Positions 35,731 to 47,260 of a stretch of 64,000 nt of DNA are shown piece by piece. The stretch is from Sindora glabra (Eukaryota > Streptophyta > Magnoliopsida > Fabales > Fabaceae): positions 50,158,179 through 50,222,178 of the forward strand of contig CM035232.1 of the NCBI GenBank assembly GCA_020226215.1, in the 5' to 3' direction. Positions within the stretch are counted from its first letter, which is position 1. Each line of letters begins with the position of its first letter. The notes under the pieces are model-generated. The model was given only the letters and a program-made list of their open reading frames with translations. It was not told the origin of the DNA and did not search any database. Both the position numbers and the translations under genes were made by a program.

Positions 35731-35797
35731 GTCCATTGGCCACACTTGCCATGTGTCTATTGGCCACACTTGTCATGTGTCTATTGGCCACACTAAA
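35731..35797. repeat. Three tandem copies of a 26-bp unit
   Basis: ATTGGCCACACTTG followed by CCATGTGTCT is repeated, with the last copy truncated. It lies within the Tekay-like LTR. Confidence 0.9.
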
Positions 35798-36176
35798 TAA
35801 ATTCACATATCACACCCTAAAATCTTGGTTATTCATATTAGATCCCAAATCCTTGGTTATTTCACTTTAACCACACCCGATTCTGCACTTTTGCAATTTA
35901 GTCCATAGGGTTTCTGTCTGTTTAAAATTTCTTACACTGTCAGACTTAGACAACTCCCCATTTTAGGATTTTCCAACCTCCTCTGATCTTCTATACTGTT
36001 TAGGAGAATTAATTCTTTTCCCTCTATCCTTTTTCCTTCAAAATTTCATTTACCCTTACACTTAATTCCTTTCAACTTAAGATTCACCCACCAAGCTAAC
36101 TCAAACGTGCTCTTCGTTTCTACGACCTTAGAATTTAGAGATTCAAATAATAGAATTGAAAATTCAGGACATTACA

Positions 36177-36510
36177 GTAGGAGTCATGTTATGCTGATTG
36201 AATGTGAAGCAAAGGTAAAATGGGTCCAAAAAAATGTAACATAGCTTTTAGCATGGGTATATTAAGTGGAACAAACAAAAGATATGTGATGCTTCCATAA
36301 TTATTTTTGAAAGCATCTTTCCTTTTCATCTTATGCCAAATTTGGATCCAAGGCTTTAGATCATTTTGTTCAAAATCTATTTTTCCTATTTCAAGCAATT
36401 GCAATACATTCTTTTGTGGAAGATAATCCTTTTTTTCTAATTGAGTTGTCTCGAACTCCTGTAATACTAATCCTTGAAGCTCATAATCAATTATCGATTT
36501 GATGCTTTGT
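36177..36510 (-). pseudogene. Tat-A ORF1 (DUF7745-like), N-terminal part
   Basis: The open piece 36189-36404 includes KPWIQIWHKMKRKDAF, NNYGSITYLLFV and LKAMLHFFGP. In a second frame near 36200 is LCFTFNQHNMTPT, the conserved block just before the break. Upstream, YELQGLVLQEFETTQLEKKD (about 36480-36420) extends it. The reading frame at 36181 resumes with the correct next residues at 33693 once the solo LTR and one copy of GTAGG are ignored. The start codon is not identifiable. Confidence 0.82.
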
Positions 36511-37304
36511 TTTTTTCATGTTTTAGCGATATGAATGACCTTCAGTAATATTTGTGTATGATGAAATGAAGAATGCTGAGGAATAATCACATTTAGTTAG
36601 GCAAGAATAAAACACGAGATAAATCATTTAAGTTTAACTCTTAAAATGAGGGTAAGCCATTCAATCTAACAGACATATGGCTTAATCATCATTTTTGGAC
36701 TAGACTTGCATGGATTAGGTAAGAGATTAATCATAAAAGAGTTCTCTCATGTATTCCACAAATATTTCCCTAGGTTTGAAACTTTCCTTCATAAGATAGA
36801 CTTCTCTCAAATAAAGTAGTTCTAAGTTTTATTATAATTTGTGCCTGGCTTAGGTTTTGTGACATCTAATTGATATAAGGTCCCTATATTATCCTTATTG
36901 TCACCACTATAGGCTAGTAAGGCCCCTAATCCTCACTTATGATAAGCTACAAACCAAAAAAGTTTAATTTAAGTAGGGGTATTTCACTAGCTTGCATAGA
37001 GATTGGTGGTCTCACAAAGGTATCACTACTTTGCCTTCTAGCTGCTCCTAAAAGGTAATATAAAGCTCAAGTAAGAGGCTTATGATATGTGTACGAGATC
37101 TATAATATACAATGTGTGAAAAGGAACATCAACCATTCTAAAAAAAATCTTTATATGACTAATTTACCATAAATAAATATAGTCATAATGAGACAAACAT
37201 GATAAACAACAATGTTAAGAAAATATTAAACCAAACATAAACTAAGAAAGTTCAAGGCTAAGATAGAAAAGGAATAAACAAAAATGGTCAAACTTTGATT
37301 TAGT
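36511..37304 (-). other. Tat-A leader between primer site and ORF1
   Basis: About 0.8 kb without a recognisable frame on either strand. Its position between the primer-binding site and ORF1 matches the untranslated leader of Tat elements. Confidence 0.5.
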
Positions 37305-37321
37305 CTCTAGTAGAGTCACTA
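37305..37321 (-). other. Probable primer-binding site of Tat-A
   Basis: On the minus strand the sequence TAGTGACTCTACTAGAGAC resembles the TGGCGACTC…GGGGAC stretch found at the LTR/leader boundary of Tat elements, with C/G-to-T/A changes. It is followed downstream by leader and ORF1 and preceded by LTR-like sequence. Confidence 0.55.
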
Positions 37322-37900
37322 AACTCTCATGATGTGCTCGACAAAGGAATCCATAGGAAGGGAGTGTGTTTCATGCCTCTTTGAAACATTGGTATGTATG
37401 AATAAAAAAAGAAAACAGTGGCCACAAATCATTTTTACAGTGTGATTGTAACACTAAAATTGGTCTACATTCCTAGAGTTCAGGTTTAAGAGTTAGTTAT
37501 GTATAGGAAAAGTATTAGCACCCTATAACATCTGTTCAAAGAACGGTTACCTGTTCATTCTAATTTTCTATTTTGAATTGAATTATGATGGTCCTTATCA
37601 TATTACATGTGTGTTTTTTTTTCTAAAATGACATTTTAATATTAATTAATATGTTGATTTGGTTTCCAAAATCTACTCAACTTTATAGTAAGATTTGGAT
37701 AAAATAAAGTGTTTTAATAATGTTAAGTCCCATTATGATTGCATTTGCAATTGGATTATTTAACTTTGATAGGTCATAGGCACAAATTTTATTATTTGAA
37801 TGATTTTTATTTTTATTATTTATGAAAATTATTATTTAACTCTTTTATAATATTTTTATTTCATATTTTTTGGAATATTTTAATAAAATGTTTGTAATAT
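37322..37900 (-). repeat. Part of the 5' LTR of Tat-A (outer end unresolved)
   Basis: On the minus strand, GGGTGCTAATACTTTTCCTA followed by ACATAACTAACTC (about 37525-37485) closely matches a phrase common near the 3' end of Tat LTRs. Without a second LTR copy the outer boundary cannot be fixed. Confidence 0.6.
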
Positions 37901-37994
37901 AATTTTTAAAATAATAAGATAAAAAATTATTTTAAGTAATTTTATTTATTTGTTTGTTTGTTTAGCATGTATTAATAATTTTTAATTTAGATTA

Positions 37995-38260
37995 TCAAGT
38001 TTGTCTAACTTTTTGACCAAATTTAAAATAAAAATTTAGAAGAATTAAAATTATAATTCCAATATTATTTCGTAATGTTAAAACATCAAGTTTGTCTAAC
38101 TTCATGGCTAAATCTAAATGTAGAATTGCTCAAGAAAATTGAAATCGTAATGTTAATATTATTTTCTAATTTTTAAAATATTAAAATTTTCTAACTTTTT
38201 AGTCAAATTTGAATAAAGAATTACTTAAAAAAAATTAAAATTATATTTATTGAACTTGCA
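37995..38260. repeat. Three degenerate tandem units of about 95 bp
   Basis: Each unit has a TTTGTCTAACTTTTTGACCAAA-like phrase (shorter in the third copy), then AATTTAAA…AGAATT, AAAATTGAAAT and ATTATTTC. Period is about 90-105 bp. Confidence 0.65.
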
Positions 38261-40189
38261 ATTAATTTCTATATTATTCTGTCATCACAAAATATGTAAT
38301 TTTCTTTTTATAAATTATAGGTGCTCATGTGTAAATATAATAAAGTGAAATAAATTAAGATATAACATATATACAAATGATATTTATAAGATAATTTTAT
38401 GTACAATAATATTCAAATTTCTAATTTAAACAGTTTATCCCATTTAATTTTTAAAATATCACTCACCTCAACAATATTAAAATAGTTTGAACCTCTAAAC
38501 TATTTTATTTTATTTTGTTATAGGAATTGCACAAAAACACTTTTAATATCACATGTTAAATAAATATTAATTAATTAATTTTTAAAACGAAAAAAGAAAA
38601 CAAACAAATAAAAAAAATGAAAAGCGAAATGGGTGGGATGGTTAGTACTATCTTACCTTATTAGAAAAGAAGATGTCCTTTCCTCTGAGAGGGGTTGTCC
38701 TTTTGTTATTATTTTATTTTAGTTTTAATATTTGTATAAATAAAAAAAGATAAAAGGTATGATAAGATAGGATATTTCTAAATTTGTGGTTCTCATTATA
38801 TTTATCTTGAAGCTAATAGTATTGCCCATTTCTAATCCTCATTCATCTCTTTTGCAACTTCATTTCCCTTATTCTTTCTTAGGAGCTTAAGACCATGCGC
38901 TATAAGAATGAGGTTTATTTTTTTTCTCCTTATTATCTTTTTTATTTTTATATAAATATTTTTAAAACTATTAACAATTATTATTTTAGTGTGCATAATC
39001 GAGATTTATTTTATATTTAAGACACTCATTTAAGATTCTAAAACAATGAAAGTTTAAGTATTTTAGATACGAAATTAAAAAGAGTAAAAGAAAGTATGTC
39101 TAATGATGAAAATTTCCTTTCAATAAATTATCTCTACTACCTTTCTCTCCTTTTATGTTCGTATTTTACTCTTCTAATTATTCCTCTATGCTCCTTTTGT
39201 TATGCTCTTCTTCTCCTTCTAAAATTCATTTAGATTTTTTTAATATTTCTTTGAATCTTTCTAGATGCCCTTTTAAATGAAATTGCTTTAGTCTTTACAA
39301 AAAAAGCTTTTAGCAATTACATTTGCATTTAGCTTACATTTGGTTTACATTTCACCTAAGTATTATCGACAAGTTAAGAATTTAACAAAACTTTATTATT
39401 TTTCAACATTGGCTATTGACATATGAAATTTTCTTACTTTAAATAATTCAAAATTGTTTAATCTCATTGTGAGGATAGAGATAGGCTTGTAATAAGTCTA
39501 TTATTGGTGAAGTTTATCAAATGAGATACAATTGGTAGGTATGAAGGAGGTGCAATATAGAAGAAATGAAAAATGTTGATAGCTTTTCATTTATTATTAT
39601 TATCCTACAATTTTTTTTATTTTTTAAATTTTTTTAATATTTATTTTATTTATATTATTTTTTGGACAAAATTAGGTCTCAACACCATTCAAGATATATT
39701 TTTAGTGACTGTCTCAAATTATCTATACTATCATTTCTTAAATGTAAGAATTTTGGCATCATCTTCCTATAGTTCTCTAAGTTTATAAACTATATTTTAA
39801 TGCAATATGCACCTGGAGAATAAAGAAGTCACATGAATTTCTTATGATGTGAATCAAAACGAAGATAAGCTAACAACAATAACTAAAAGGCCTATTTGAA
39901 ACTATTCAAATTTATAGTACAATTTGAGGGTTAGTTAGTCTATAATGGCCAACCAACCATTAAATAAGTCTAAGATTCCAATGCAAGTACATTAAAATTA
40001 AAATTATTGTAATTTTACAATTATAATAATTTTAAGTGTTTTATCTTCACTTTTGATACTTATCTATACTAACTTTGTAATAATCATCACTTTACTTAGG
40101 ACTTACTTTAAATATTTGTAGTGACAATTTTCTTACACTAATTTCTTCTCTTTCATTATTTAAATATAAATATTATGATTATTTTAGAA

Positions 40190-40930
40190 TTTTATGATTA
40201 ATTTCTTTATCATAAATGTTTGTTCCTTAATTTGGTTCTTTAAATTAACATAAATTAAATACTCATTTAGTATTATGCATGAATTTTACTCATAATATTT
40301 TTCATTAATTATCACTACTTTATTTAAATTTAATTCTAAATTTCAAATAAATGAATATTTTTCCCAATTTATATTCAATTTTTTTAAAACTTATGTATTT
40401 TTATTATTTAATATTTTCTTCCTTTTAGTTTTAATACCTTTATCAATTTTTAATTTTAAAGTTTATTTGTTTCTTTCCATTGCTTGATGTTTTCTTGTTC
40501 ATTTAAGTAACGTAAATCTAACACTCGTTTAATATTATGCATAAATTTTAATCATAATATATTTCATTATTTATTTACTCTTTTATTTAAAATTAACTCT
40601 AAATCTCTATGAAATGAATATTTTTTTTATAATATATGTTCAAGTTTTAATTATTTAATGTTTTTCTTATTTGAATTTTCATATTTTGCTTAAATTTCTA
40701 AAATATATGTCTTTTCATTACTTCATTTCAATAACTTCTTCTTCATTAAATTAATATAATTTAACTATTTAAAATTTGAAATTAAGATTACTTTAATGTT
40801 TAAAATTTTTGTCTTCTCATTATTTAATGTGTTCTTCATTGAATGAACAAAATTTTAATACTTATTTACTATTACAGTCTAATTGTACTCATACTTATGT
40901 TCTAATATTATCATACTCATTGTAGGTCAC
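40190..40930. repeat. Degenerate tandem array, period about 280 bp
   Basis: AACATAAATTAAATACTCAT…AGTATTATGCATGAATTTTA at 40245 recurs at 40510 in diverged form, and more weakly at 40850. The intervening sequence also aligns, including AATGAATATTTTT. Old local duplication. Confidence 0.6.
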
Positions 40931-41090
40931 AAATTATATCCTAATTTCAAATATAATATGACTATCAATATATTAAGGTCATATAATATGTTTAAACAAA
41001 ACAACATAGCAAATATATCAGTGTAATATACTAATTCTATAACTAATTTCATAAAGTTAATAGAATTTTACACTAACATACTACATCCTA

Positions 41091-43968
41091 TGTCACAACC
41101 TGACTTATTTTTGTCGTGATTGGCGTAAAGATATCTAGCCAATATTCCACACTAATAAGATATCCTTACTAACCTCCAAAGATAATACAGTATTGCATAT
41201 TTTTATAAAACTAACATTAAGGTATATGAAAATAAATAGATAATAAAAATGTTAAAATACCAAAATAAGATATAGAACATACGTATAAACATCACAAAAA
41301 TATTCACAAAGATAAGTTCGTTTAAAGTACTGTAAATACTTTATCCCTAATTATCTGCCTCGCTAACCCAAATAGGACTCTCCTCCTCCGTATCAGACTC
41401 TGGAGGAAAACTGAAACTAGACACCCTGGGCCCTAATGGTGTCACATTACTCCCAGACTCATTGTCCAGGGTGACTTGCACTAGTGGAAAGAAAAAGTCA
41501 AGGACATTTGGCTCCGTGTCCAGGGGCCAATAATCCATGCAATACAAAATATTTACATCATCATGAGTGACCCGAATTTCAATGTGGACCTCTAATCCAT
41601 ATGTTCTGTGGGGTGTAGTGGCATATCCTCAGTAAGTGTTATTATGCGTCTATGGATCCATGGTTTGAATATGTAATTTCAATACAATAGACAGAGTGAG
41701 TATAAGATATACTCAATGAGTAATAACTTGTTATTGCCTTTTTCGGTTTTTCTATCTAAGATTTCTTTTCTACTTATGAATCATACATTTAATTAGAAGT
41801 CCACGTTTAGATATTATGTTTTTTGAGAAATGGCATTAGTTGGTATGCAATATCACCTTATATCTTTAGTCCAACCTTATCTCCCGCCACCCTAGGCCAG
41901 AGGCCACCAATCTTTTCCCTCCACTACTTATCCCTCCTCTCATTTTCTACGAAAAATGTTTTCTCGCTCCCACATTTTCATAAGCAAAATGAACAATTAT
42001 GGAATGCTACATGCATCAACCACAATTTTCTTCGAGGAATGTATCAAAATACCAACTATGTCATAAGTGTTTTATGCTTCATTTATCCTTTTAGGCTCAT
42101 TATCATATTAATTCTTAAAGGATATTCATGTACACAAATCAAACAATTCATATCACACAAAGGTTCTTCCTTGTTCTAGGCCCTATTTGGATAGCATAAG
42201 GGTAGGAATTATTTGGAGAACTAAATAAAATTTAATATTTCTAAATTTTGACTCATGCTACATCACAATCAAAGTGACTTATACAAATTTTTCCAAAATT
42301 TCTCTCAACCATTTGAAACTCCTAAAAATTTCGTGAACTAGACTGGAAATTTTCGGATTTTATCATGAACAACTCTTTTTCACAATTTTATTGGGTGACC
42401 AATTCATCTCCGATTTCCCTGAAAATTTTACAAGATATTAATAACATCTTGAATGGATTCCATAAATTTTTTTATGATTTTTCATGATCATTTTAAATCC
42501 CAAAAAATTCAAAAATAGAAGCTAGCGTGAAAATGCCCTGTTTCTAGATAGCACTGATGACCTTACTTAGGAAATTCTCCTAAAATATCTAAAAGTTTCT
42601 AAAAATCCTCAAAATTTCCAAAATTCAACTTCACACTATGGAAAACCTTAGGATATCAAAAATTAAATTTTTTTTTATGATAAATCACCTAGGTTTCACG
42701 TAACTATTCACCCACCAAAATTTCAATGACATTCTTTATCCTTCTTGATACCATTTCCAACATAACCTTAGCAATTTCTTTACAACAGCCAAAACAATCC
42801 CATTCTCATCATTCATGATCCCAATACTCACTTTCAACAACATCATCACATGTTTAAATCATTTCAAACTGATTACCACAGCAACCAACACAAATCACAT
42901 TCAAGGAATCATATTCATCTTGACAATCTAGTATTGGAAATTCATAAGATTTGTAACAAGCTATTACTCACCTCAAATCTTTACTCCTCTCTTCTTCTTT
43001 CCAACACTGAGTTCTAAGGCAAAGGGAGGTGAATTCAAGAAAATAAAATCAGATTTTAGGGTTAAGAAGAAGAGGAATACCATAAGAAATTAGGAGGACT
43101 AAAAGGAATTAATAATCTACCTATTTGACTTGCCAAGTTTTCCTTGAATTTGCTTTGTCTAACTTTCGTTTTCTCCTTCTCTATGTTGTCACATTTGGGC
43201 TGAAGTGGAGCAGCAAATTTTCTGCTGCTAAGTCTCTCTTGATTTATATAAAAATTGTTTAAAGAAATTTCTAAAAAATTCTACAATTTCATTAAATCCA
43301 AAAATTAATTGTCTTGGATTTTGGAGGATTTTGGGGACATTGGATGGCTTCATGGGATGTCCAAGTGGTTTGAGGTTTTAGACCAGCTAATCCTCTTTTA
43401 GCCAATAAAAATATGACACAAATTAAAAGTTCTCAAATATTACACTTTTGGCCCCCAAATTTTACCCTTTTCTTTCATTTTGGTCCTTGGCTTTCTTTGG
43501 AAGTTTGGGCTGTTTTTGGGTCACGAATTTAGGTGTTAATTTTTCATATTTGGGACTAAAAAAGGCTTGGGCCAACCCAACCTACACAACAAAAATACAA
43601 AAGGCTAAAAAGATAAAGGAGTTTATTACAATTCGGCCTCGAATTTCTTATTTTCTTTGCATTTTCACCCTTAGGCTTCTAAATATTTTTAAAATTTTTA
43701 TTTTTACTTTCAATAATCATTTTTTAGATTTGAAAATTATTTTTGACCATCCATAAATTTTTATAATTAATTTACTATAATTTTGGTGCATTTTCTCACT
43801 TTTTCGCTTTATTGGATACTAGAAATTTGATGAATTTCTAAGTGAAATTTCTAAAATCTATTCTTAGGTTTCTAAGTAAAATTTCACTCATTATAATGTT
43901 CTTAAAATTTTTTCATATTATTATTATTATTTTTATCGTCACTATTGTACTAATTTAGGGTCATTACA
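41091..43968 (-). mobile_element. Solo LTR of a Tekay-like chromovirus, copy 2
   Basis: 2878 bp from TGTCACAACC to GGTCATTACA, flanked by the exact 5-bp duplication TCCTA (41086-41090 and 43969-43973). Read on the minus strand it begins TGTAATGACCC and ends GGTTGTGACA, as in several Tekay/Del-type LTRs. It is related in style to the LTR at 33699 but is a different family. No primer site, gag or pol was found inside. Open frames at 41347-41547, 41823-42179 and 43448-43756 lie within the LTR and match no protein I recognise. Confidence 0.9.
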
Positions 43969-44100
43969 TCCTATAACCAAAATTAAATACCAAAGTGTTT
44001 AAGAAATTTCAACCTACCTTAGTAGAAGAATGGAAGAATGAATAGAAGAATAACTACATAATCTAGTCAATATGCAAAAATCAATGTAAGAAAATAAGAG

Positions 44101-44142
44101 TGTATGTATGTGTGTGTGTGTCAGAGAGAGAGAGAGAGAGAG
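44101..44142. repeat. (TG)n(AG)n microsatellite
   Basis: A TGTA/TG run passes into about ten AG dinucleotides. Confidence 0.95.
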
Positions 44143-44269
44143 TTAAAAAATGGATAAGGTGGTAGAGAAAACATTATAACTCATACAAAAAAAATGTAGA
44201 GATTTTCCTCCTAAATTCTTCAATTCCACAACACAAATGGATGAAAATGTTTTTCTATTAAAATTTAAG

Positions 44270-44800
44270 TTATAGGCCTATATCGATAACATTTTTTTAG
44301 TTATTGGTATAGCCATTTTTTTTGAAAAGTCAATATAGGCTATTTGAAAGTTTAGTGCTAGCTCGCATCCTTTTATTTTCTTAGGAACCCTATGGCAATG
44401 ACTTTGTCATTAGTATAAAGTAAAATTTCATTTTTTTAAATTTCTAAAAAACAATATATTGATGACAAAGTCATATGAATAAAGTCATGCTTAATTGGTG
44501 CTAGCTAGTGGTGCCTTGATTTCCAATGCTGTTAGTAATTGTTCAAAATTTAAGCATTTTATTTATTAATTTTTCATAGTTATCTACTCATATTGTACTG
44601 ATAACACTTGTTATCACTATAAATATTAATTTTCCTTTTTAAGAAAATTTCTCTACACTAATGACAATAACATCAGCATAAGTTGTTAGACCTATTTTTG
44701 ACACCAAGGTTTCCCTCTATTTAGCTTTCATCCATATATCGATGACAAAAAAATAGCATTAGAATAAGTGTCATCGCTATAGGTAAATTTTTTTATAGTG
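44270..44800. mobile_element. Probable terminal part of a CACTA-type transposon
   Basis: The block ends TTTTTTTATAGTG at 44800, whose complement begins CACTATAAAAAAA as CACTA termini do. Subterminal-type repeats are present: TATATCGATAACATTTTTTT (44280) and ATATCGATGACAAAAAAATA (44736), with the complementary TCATCGCTATAGG (44772) and GATGACAAAGTCAT/GACTTTGTCATTA pairs. The left end was not found; it may have been lost or lie beyond the inserted solo LTR. Confidence 0.5.
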
Positions 44801-44879
44801 CATGTTTCTACAATTGTTAATGGGTTGCTTCTAATTTTGTTTTTGTAATGTCCAATTGGTTATTTCTACTAAGAGCTCT

Positions 44880-45760
44880 TAAAAAATTATGTCATAAAAA
44901 GACATCAATTGTTTACCTATAAATAACATCTTTAATAATAAAACAACAATTATTTAATAAATAACCAATGTCAAAATATTTATTAGTAGGAGGACATTGT
45001 TATCATTTAAACATTAGTTTGTAGTTAATAATTGACATCTAAACTATTGATAGCTTCTATCCCTTCACACAAATTGAAAATAAAAAGTGTAAAGCATGAT
45101 GTTATTTATAAATTTCATTCAGAAGCTTTTCTAACCCTAATATCATTCTCTATTTGACAAGGTATGCTTTTCTTTTAATCTTAAGATAATTATTTTTGAT
45201 TTTATGTTTTTCCTCACCAATTCTTTTTTCTTTTGCAGGATTATTGGCTTGTTGCTCGATATGTAAAGTTGTGCACTCCTAGAAAAAATTCATAATACAC
45301 AAGTAAGGATTTGCTTAGTTTTTACTTTTGCCCTTGTAATTTAGAATCTAATTTCATAATCAACCCTTTTTATTATCTTTCATTGTTATGTAGGTTTTAT
45401 TGGTTTGCGCAAGTAAAAATTTTAATTTTATTCATCTTTTTTGGCATTCGATATTATTGTTTGCTATTTATTTATATGAAATATGTAATATCATGCATCA
45501 AGTTTTAATGAATGCTTATTGTATTTGTAAGGTTTAGGTTCAAGTGTGTTTTTTTAAAGGGTAAGAAACTCTCATCTTGAGCATATATCACGACAATTTT
45601 ATAATAGCAAGCATCTCTGATTTGGATTTGTATATAACCTCTCATAGTTTTCAAATTTTAGTTATTCAATTTATTTTTTAAAATTATTGACATTAGGATT
45701 CTATAATATCATAAGAGATATTGATTTTTATTTAGAGTTAGGATGCTTACATAACTAAAG
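44880..45760 (+). repeat. Direct repeat in the CACTA region, left copy
   Basis: Collinear with 50140-50975 over about 850 bp: TTATTAGTAGGA near 44985, AAATTTCATTCAGAAGCTTT near 45110, GTAAGGATTTGCTTAGTTTT near 45302, TTTTCAAATTTTAGTTATTC near 45650. It is interpreted as the 5' part of a CACTA element. No coding was recognised. Confidence 0.75.
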
Positions 45761-46941
45761 AAGTGTAATTCTATGTTAATTGGCAAATGTTGATCATAGG
45801 ACAATTTGATGTTTACAAAAACGTGGTGGTATTTTTGAAATTATTTGGATAGCTAAGATGATGTTGTTAAAAAAAATTGATGTCTATTATTACTTAGTAA
45901 CATTTTTGAAATTGAAATGGAAACTTAAAATGGTGGTTAAATTAAAAATTGGCATATTTTTGTCAAGGTTAACATGTTTGAAAATAAAAGTGATATTAAA
46001 ATGTTAGTTCTATGTGTAACCAATGTATAAAATGATTGTGAACCATTATGTTTGAATATGGAAAAGAACTTAAGACATTAATTATTCAAAAATCTAACAT
46101 TGAAATTGATTATTCGATGGTATTTTCATAAATATCATCTTAATTTTGCACATCTATTTTGTATCAATATGATATCATTTATTTAAGATGTCAATTGCCA
46201 AGTAAGAAACCAATATGCAATTGTTTCGTTTACATAACATTCTTTTTCTTCTCTATTTTTTGTATCACTTTTGCTTTTTAAAACTCACTTTCCTAACATC
46301 AACTTTGACATGAAAATTTGTTTAGCAAGTTCTCTTCCACATTCTTTGTTACACTTAGAGTTAGCTTTATAATTGTTATGGTCATCAACAATTAGCTTTA
46401 TGATTGTTCTAGTCATAAACAAATTTTTAAAAACATTTTTTCTTTAATTTTCAATCTATTTATAAATATTAAGAGATTATATGTAGCTTTGTCTAGTTGG
46501 CATGCATATGTATCTGTATAGTGACAATTTCATTTATTGTTATGTTTAGGATTATATTATATGTTGTGTTTAGTGATGCATTTAGGATCTAATTGCCTTT
46601 AGAATGTATAGTTATGGTCATGCTCTATTTGGTGGTGGTGTTTTTACTTATTGACCTTTTCATTACATGCTATTGTATTTTATTAAGGCATATGATATGT
46701 TATATATTAATCCATGATTACTATATGCTTTATGGTTTTCTAGATTAGTGGAGTAATTTGTAAAGCATGATGATTGATATAATCTTAGTTGAGTTGCTTG
46801 TCATGCAAATTATATGATAACCATGCAATTTAGTGTGACATTTGTTATATGGACTAATTTTATATCTAATGTTAACTTATAACTTTTTCTATGTATCATT
46901 GTACATAATTTATATTGAATTTTTTTTACTAAATCCAAAAT

Positions 46942-47260
46942 ATGGATCTTTCTAGAGAGATAGCAACCTCTACAAAAAGAAACATAAAATGTCCTACAAT
47001 CTTGAAGGGGATTATCGCAATATGATCTAGGGGTGAGAAATTATATGTTGAGTTCAATGAGAAATGATTACTATATGAAGAAAATGCATCATAATATACT
47101 AGTTATGTTAGAGTGGATATATGATCTAAAGTATCAATAGCTATTCATTATTGAAAGAAAGTGCCCCTAAGATTGAAGGAAAATATTTAAGATAAGGATT
47201 TGAAATGTACACTTGATTTAGATAGCTTTGTACTATAGATATAGAAGATTATCTTTGTAA
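46942..47260 (+). pseudogene. CACTA second ORF (Transposase_24-like) remnant
   Basis: Beginning at an ATG (46942), the plus strand reads RNIKCPTILKG, GEKLYVEFNEK and LLYEENAS, then SYVRVDI and VPLRLKENI-like pieces. This matches the RGPT…G…I.V.FN..GQPIG.N…Y.G…W block of the plant Transposase_24 family. TGA and TAA stops interrupt it. Faint continuation is possible to about 47800 but cannot be followed with confidence. 47261-50100 is otherwise unassigned AT-rich sequence that presumably holds the rest of the element. Confidence 0.6.

Larger units (their letters stand above)
33699..36176 (-). mobile_element. Solo LTR of a Tekay-like chromovirus, copy 1
   Basis: 2478 bp starting TGTAACTCCC and ending GACATTACA, flanked by the exact 5-bp duplication GTAGG (33694-33698 and 36177-36181). 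On the minus strand it opens TGTAATGTCCTGAATTTTC and soon contains GTTAGCTTGGTGGGTGAATC, phrases I associate with Del/Tekay LTRs. There is no primer site or pol sequence, so it is a solo LTR. It is less AT-rich than its host and contains three tandem arrays. Open frames within it (34340-34627, 34695-35128 and 35438-35800) are repeat-driven and not called genes. It disrupts Tat-A ORF1. Confidence 0.9.
22160..37900 (-). mobile_element. Tat-lineage Ty3/gypsy retrotransposon, nested and degenerate (Tat-A)
   Basis: Minus strand, in order: LTR (from about 37322 rightward), primer-binding site, ORF1 with a DUF7745-like domain, coiled coil, gag, protease, reverse transcriptase, RNase H and integrase. 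An ORF1 ahead of gag is typical of Tat/Ogre elements. Two solo LTRs interrupt it (22685-24297 and 33699-36176). The integrase stops at the CACTA junction, so the 3' LTR is missing. The outer limit of the 5' LTR is not resolved; the right coordinate given here is a placeholder. Every coding part carries stops or shifts. Confidence 0.85.
37901..41085. other. Very AT-rich region without genes
   Basis: May include the rest of the Tat-A LTR. A TATA-like GTATAAATAAAAAAAG occurs at 38734 on the plus strand, followed by pyrimidine-rich sequence, but no gene follows. Two small tandem arrays are listed separately. The open frame at 39573-39788 is composition-driven. Confidence 0.4.

Noticed and set aside
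34340..35800. Several open frames (34340-34627, 34695-34901, 34895-35128, 35438-35701, 35504-35800)
   Set aside because: They lie inside a solo LTR, overlap on both strands and are produced by less AT-rich tandem repeats.
39573..39788. 71-codon plus-strand frame with hydrophobic product
   Set aside because: Phe/Ile/Leu/Tyr-only composition is what AT-rich DNA gives by chance; no start context or domain.
41347..42179. Open frames at 41347-41547 (minus) and 41823-42179 (plus)
   Set aside because: Both fall inside the second Tekay-like solo LTR and match no known protein domain.
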